Shown here one piece after another: positions 61,671 to 64,000 of a stretch of DNA of 64,000 nucleotides. The position numbers and the translations under genes were made by a program. The number at the start of each line of letters is the position of its first letter. Position 1 is the stretch's first letter. This DNA is from Deinococcus sp. LM3 (GTDB lineage: Bacteria > Deinococcota > Deinococci > Deinococcales > Deinococcaceae), in assembly GCF_002017875.1 (NCBI RefSeq), contig NZ_MUFV01000001.1:682001-746000 (forward strand), read 5' to 3'. Below the pieces are notes generated by a model. The model saw nothing but the letters and a program-made list of their open reading frames with translations, was not told where the DNA came from and ran no database searches.

Positions 61671-62242
61671 GGGGTCTCCGTGGGCGCTTCGACGATGAAG
61701 CGGGTGATCATGTTGTGGTGCCCGGCGCCGCAGTACTCGTTGCAGATGACGTGCTGCTCGCCGGGGTGGCGGAAGGTCACGGTGAGTGAGGCGACGTGGC
61801 CGGGCAGGATCTCCACGTTGACGTTCGTGCCGGTCACCTGGAAGCCGTGCACGACGTCGGTGGCGGTCACGTGCAGCGTGACGGGCACGCCTGCCGGGAC
61901 GCGCAGCACCGCCGGCTGGAACGTGAAGCCCCCGGCCACGAGGTAGGCGTCCAGGGTGCCCCGGTCGTTCATGACCGGCTGCCCGGCGCGGTCCACCACC
62001 AGTCCTGGTTTCGCGAAGGGCGTGGCGGCCAGTTGCGCGGGGTCCACGCGGCCCTTCACGATCGGCCCCTCGTGCGCGTGGCCGGTCCCGGCGCTCAGCA
62101 GCGGGTACGTGCCGCTGATCAGGCTGGCGATCACACCCACGAACAGCAGAACCGTCATGACGACCGCGATGCCCAGCCACGCCGTCTCGTAGCGTTCCAG
62201 GGTGTGGTGGTCCAGACGGGGGGCGGGGTCGGCGCCGCTCAC
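61667..62242 (-). CDS. cbaB: Cytochrome c oxidase ba3-type subunit II (CuA)
   Basis: A 191-residue subunit with one N-terminal helix (TAWLGIAVVMTVLLFVGVIASLI) and a periplasmic cupredoxin domain. CuA ligands are in VVHGFQVTG, HPGEQHVICNEYCGAGHHNM (Cys, Cys, His, Met). It accepts electrons from cytochrome c. GTG 62242 overlaps the stop of the mini-subunit by four bases. The earlier in-frame start at 62278 would run back into that gene. Confidence 0.94.
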   Translation of the reverse strand: MSGADPAPRLDHHTLERYETAWLGIAVVMTVLLFVGVIASLISGTYPLLSAGTGHAHEGPIVKGRVDPAQLAATPFAKPGLVVDRAGQPVMNDRGTLDAYLVAGGFTFQPAVLRVPAGVPVTLHVTATDVVHGFQVTGTNVNVEILPGHVASLTVTFRHPGEQHVICNEYCGAGHHNMITRFIVEAPTETP

Positions 62243-62367
62243 GCGCGCCCCTGCAACACGCCCAGCACCAGCATCCACAGGCCCAGGATGCTCAGCAGCA
62301 GCGTGAGGACCACGACCAGCGTGCCGCGCGGGGCCGCGCCGCGCTCCTCGGGGGGCGGAACACTCAC
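62239..62367 (-). CDS. ba3 oxidase mini-subunit (42 residues, IIa-like)
   Basis: A 42-codon gene with one helix (LVVVLTLLLSILGLWMLVLGVL) after a short polar start (SVPPPEERGAAPRG). Its GTG overlaps the CBS gene stop (GTGA) and its own stop overlaps subunit II (GTGA). Size, position and single helix match subunit IIa of the Thermus ba3 oxidase. The gene is short enough to be missed by many gene finders. Confidence 0.75.
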   Translation of the reverse strand: MSVPPPEERGAAPRGTLVVVLTLLLSILGLWMLVLGVLQGRA

Positions 62368-62810
62368 CGCGCGCCGTCCGGGGCGGCGGCCAGCGCGGCG
62401 GCCGGGCTGGTCGCCGCGTAATCGCGCAGCACGTCGCTGACGGTCACGACCCCCACCACGCGTCCCGCCGCGTCGATCACGGGCAGCGCGCCCACGCGGT
62501 GCAGGAGCATGGTGTGCGCCGCGTCGCGGGCGTCCGCGTCGGGGGTGGTGGTCAGGACCGAGCGGCGCATCACGTCGGCGACCGTCACGGCGGCCAGCCG
62601 CGTGGTGGCCTCCCAGGGGGACAGGCTGGACACGCGGCTGGGCATCGCCTCGCGCAGGTCGCGGTCGGTGACGATCCCGGCCAGCGTGTCGCCCGCCACG
62701 ATCGGCAGGCGCCGGATGCCGTGCGACCGCATCAGGTGCGCGGCGTCCAGCAGGGAGAGGGTGGGAACAGCCGTGATCACCGGGGTACTCATCAGGTCAA
62801 GAACTCGCAT
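62364..62810 (-). CDS. Twin-CBS domain protein in the oxidase operon
   Basis: A 148-residue protein of two CBS motifs: VLDLMSTPVITAVPTLSLLDAAHLM, GIRRLPIVAGDTLAGIVTDRDL, and VADVMRRSVLTTTPDADARDAAHTM, VGALPVIDAAGRVVGVVTVSDVLRDYA. CBS pairs bind adenine nucleotides or SAM and regulate a partner. First gene of the oxidase operon, overlapping the mini-subunit by 4 nt. GGAGG precedes the ATG. Confidence 0.9.
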   Translation of the reverse strand: MRVLDLMSTPVITAVPTLSLLDAAHLMRSHGIRRLPIVAGDTLAGIVTDRDLREAMPSRVSSLSPWEATTRLAAVTVADVMRRSVLTTTPDADARDAAHTMLLHRVGALPVIDAAGRVVGVVTVSDVLRDYAATSPAAALAAAPDGAR

Positions 62811-62841
62811 GGGAAACCTCCATGCCTGGAGGGTCCGGCGA

Positions 62842-62874
62842 GGGCATTACCGGCGCGTTACCGGGGCATTACGG
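62842..62874 (-). promoter_or_regulatory. Three tandem 11-bp direct repeats before the oxidase operon
   Basis: On the plus strand GGGCATTACCG, GCGCGTTACCG and GGGCATTACGG follow each other without a gap (62842-62874); the shared core is GCRTTAC. The 11-bp period is one DNA turn, as in the sites of SARP and OmpR-type regulators. They lie 32 nt before the CBS start. No clear -10 is visible beside them. Confidence 0.7.
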
Positions 62875-63015
62875 GAACGGGCGACCATGCGGGCCACGCG
62901 CCGGCCCATGCGGAAGGCCCGCACAGGCGCGTGCGCCGACATCGGCCAGGGCGCGGGAAGGGGGCGCAGCAGTCGGTGACGCAGGTCGGTACGTGAGGCC
63001 GTGGGGCCGTCAATC

Positions 63016-63150
63016 ATACGGATTCCGTTTGTTTCGCTGACAATCCGGAACTTCACCGGATTGCCAGCTCCACGTCCGGAACCCGTTTCTCTCCTTCTCG
63101 CCTCCGCTCGGATTGAACGGGCTTTGCAGCCCATTCAACCGGAGTCGCGT
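63016..63150 (-). repeat. Interspersed repeat, copy D
   Basis: A 135-bp copy almost identical to copy A in its left two thirds (ATACGGATTCCG, AATCCGG...CCGGATT). The right hairpin is GGGCT/AGCCC and the right end is degenerate (CGGAGTCGCGT). Its right end coincides with the stop codon of the SARP regulator gene. Confidence 0.88.
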
Positions 63151-63962
63151 CAGTCGCGGGAGCCGGCCGGTCGGAACGGGGTGTCCACGCAGGGCAGCTC
63201 GCCCCCTTTCAGGCGCTCGGCGAAGGCCACGGTGTCCGCCATGGGCGTGTCGCCGATCTCGGTGGCCAGGAACGCCCGGTAGCGGCGGTAGTGTTCGGTG
63301 GCGGCGTAACGGTCCCTGGTCATGGCGAGGCAGGCCATCAGGCGCTGGTGGTGGTCCTCGCCGATCAGGGGGTCGGTCGCGGCGGCCCGCACGAGTTCCT
63401 GCGCCGCCAGCGGGCATTCGTGCGCGTCGCAGTGCAGCCGCGCCAGGGTCAGGTGGGCTTCCACGACGGCCGCGCGGTGCGCCTGCCGGGCCTCCTGCAC
63501 CCAGTCGCCGTTCAGGTGCGGCAGGTACTCGCCGTCCGCGCTGGCCAGGGCGCGGCGCAGCAGTTCCTCACGTTCGCGTGGGGGGCCGGCCTGCCGCGCG
63601 CCGCGCAGCGCGTCGTGTAGGGTGGCGGTGTCGCTGGCGGCCAGCAGGTCCGGGTGCAGCGCGTAGCGGCCGCCGCTCTCGGTGACGGCGTCCGCGCGGC
63701 CCAGCGCGTGGCGCAGGCGGTGCAGCGTCACCCGGAACCGGTTCAGGGCGGCGGGCGTGTCGTCCAGGTCCCACAGGTCGCGCAGCAGGTCGTGGCGGTA
63801 GCGGCCGTCCGGGTGGGCGTGCAGGTACCACAGCAGTTCCCCGGCGCTGCGGGCGGGCCACACGACGGCCGCGCCGTTCACGAGCACTTCCGCCTGCCCC
63901 AGCGTGCGCAGCAGCCAGGTGGGCGCGGGAGCAGGATCGGCGTGGGACTGGGGGGCACTCAT
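63150..63962 (-). CDS. SARP/AfsR-type transcriptional regulator (BTAD domain)
   Basis: A 270-residue protein. Residues 15-95 form an OmpR-like winged helix (WLLRTLGQAEVLVNGAAVVWPARSAGELLWYL; DLWDLDDTPAALNRFRVTLHRLRHAL), and residues 100-255 form the bacterial transcriptional activator domain of TPR-like helices (LLAASDTATLHDALRGAR; REELLRRALASADGEYL; HRAAVVEAHLTLARLHCDAHE). No ATPase domain, so it is the small SARP form. These bind direct repeats spaced 11 bp and activate nearby operons. GGAGG precedes the ATG. It lies immediately upstream of the oxidase operon. Confidence 0.88.
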   Translation of the reverse strand: MSAPQSHADPAPAPTWLLRTLGQAEVLVNGAAVVWPARSAGELLWYLHAHPDGRYRHDLLRDLWDLDDTPAALNRFRVTLHRLRHALGRADAVTESGGRYALHPDLLAASDTATLHDALRGARQAGPPREREELLRRALASADGEYLPHLNGDWVQEARQAHRAAVVEAHLTLARLHCDAHECPLAAQELVRAAATDPLIGEDHHQRLMACLAMTRDRYAATEHYRRYRAFLATEIGDTPMADTVAFAERLKGGELPCVDTPFRPAGSRD

Positions 63963-64000
63963 ACGACCTCCGGGGAATGAACGAACTGTAAGTATCCTGA
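63963..64000 (-). promoter_or_regulatory. Start of the SARP gene promoter
   Basis: On the minus strand TACAGT (63985-63990) may be the -10 box, about 22 nt before the ATG, with GGAGG in between. The -35 region lies beyond the window edge. Confidence 0.35.

Overview
The window is chromosomal DNA of a Deinococcus-like bacterium. This is an inference from sequence, not a database match. The evidence is very high GC, a five-repeat S1 protein, a Thermus/Deinococcus-type ba3 oxidase operon, a futalosine hydrolase, a PIG-L deacetylase of the kind used for bacillithiol, and a very high proportion of genes whose -10 box (TANNNT) lies only 5-8 nt before the start codon. That last architecture is the one expected for leaderless mRNAs, known to be abundant in Deinococcus. 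Most of the window is housekeeping chromosome; mobile DNA is limited to one insertion sequence and a family of about 135-160 bp interspersed repeats.

Layout. 0-4 kb: metallophosphoesterase, a tiny disordered protein, a DoxX-like membrane protein, a repeat copy, then a TRAP transporter (DctQ and DctM subunits). 4-10.7 kb: a second repeat copy, the convergent TRAP solute-binding protein (2-oxoacid/lactate type), a thiolase, a low-GC SUKH-domain gene, a serine hydrolase overlapping an ankyrin protein, and a hydrophilic protein. 10.7-17.9 kb: Rieske ferredoxin, secreted FG-GAP-like protein, two-domain VOC protein with an operator-like promoter, fructosamine kinase, prs, phytoene-dehydrogenase-like enzyme, dnaJ. 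18-24 kb: trpS with a putative Trp leader-peptide attenuator, tdh, small proteins, futalosine hydrolase, atypical SDR, tatA-tatC. 24-34.4 kb: lgt, glmU, MFS exporter, rnhA, DUF4870, PIG-L deacetylase, SRPBCC protein, and an operon topA-cupin-thioesterase. 34.6-43 kb: YdcF, murJ, pgm plus a hypothetical gene, a 36-codon membrane protein, glpX, wrbA, treS. 43-47.5 kb: tRNA-Gln, rpsA, ppk. 47.8-52.4 kb: the fatty-acid synthesis cluster fabH-fabD-fabG-acpP-fabF, with a perfect palindrome on its promoter. 52.4-57.6 kb: a 1163-residue double-core hybrid histidine kinase with an intact IS4-family element (5-bp target duplication) about 50 bp upstream, landed at the edge of a repeat. 57.7-59.4 kb: trigger factor, tRNA-Leu, tRNA-His. 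59.5-64 kb: an oxidase operon in which CBS protein, mini-subunit, subunit II, subunit I and cytochrome c all overlap by 4 nt, preceded by a SARP-type regulator gene.

The strongest regulatory stories are three. First, trpS is preceded by an 18-residue reading frame with adjacent Trp codons, an alternative hairpin and an intrinsic terminator, the classical attenuation layout. Second, three in-phase 11-bp direct repeats sit before the oxidase operon, next to a gene for a regulator of a family (SARP) that binds direct repeats with 11-bp spacing. Third, the repeat family has terminal inverted repeats, paired substitutions that keep its hairpins, and an end that coincides with the stop codon of the neighbouring gene in all three intact copies not disturbed by the IS.

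Coordinates were worked out by hand from the sequence; functional names rest on recognisable motifs and family resemblance, not on searches.
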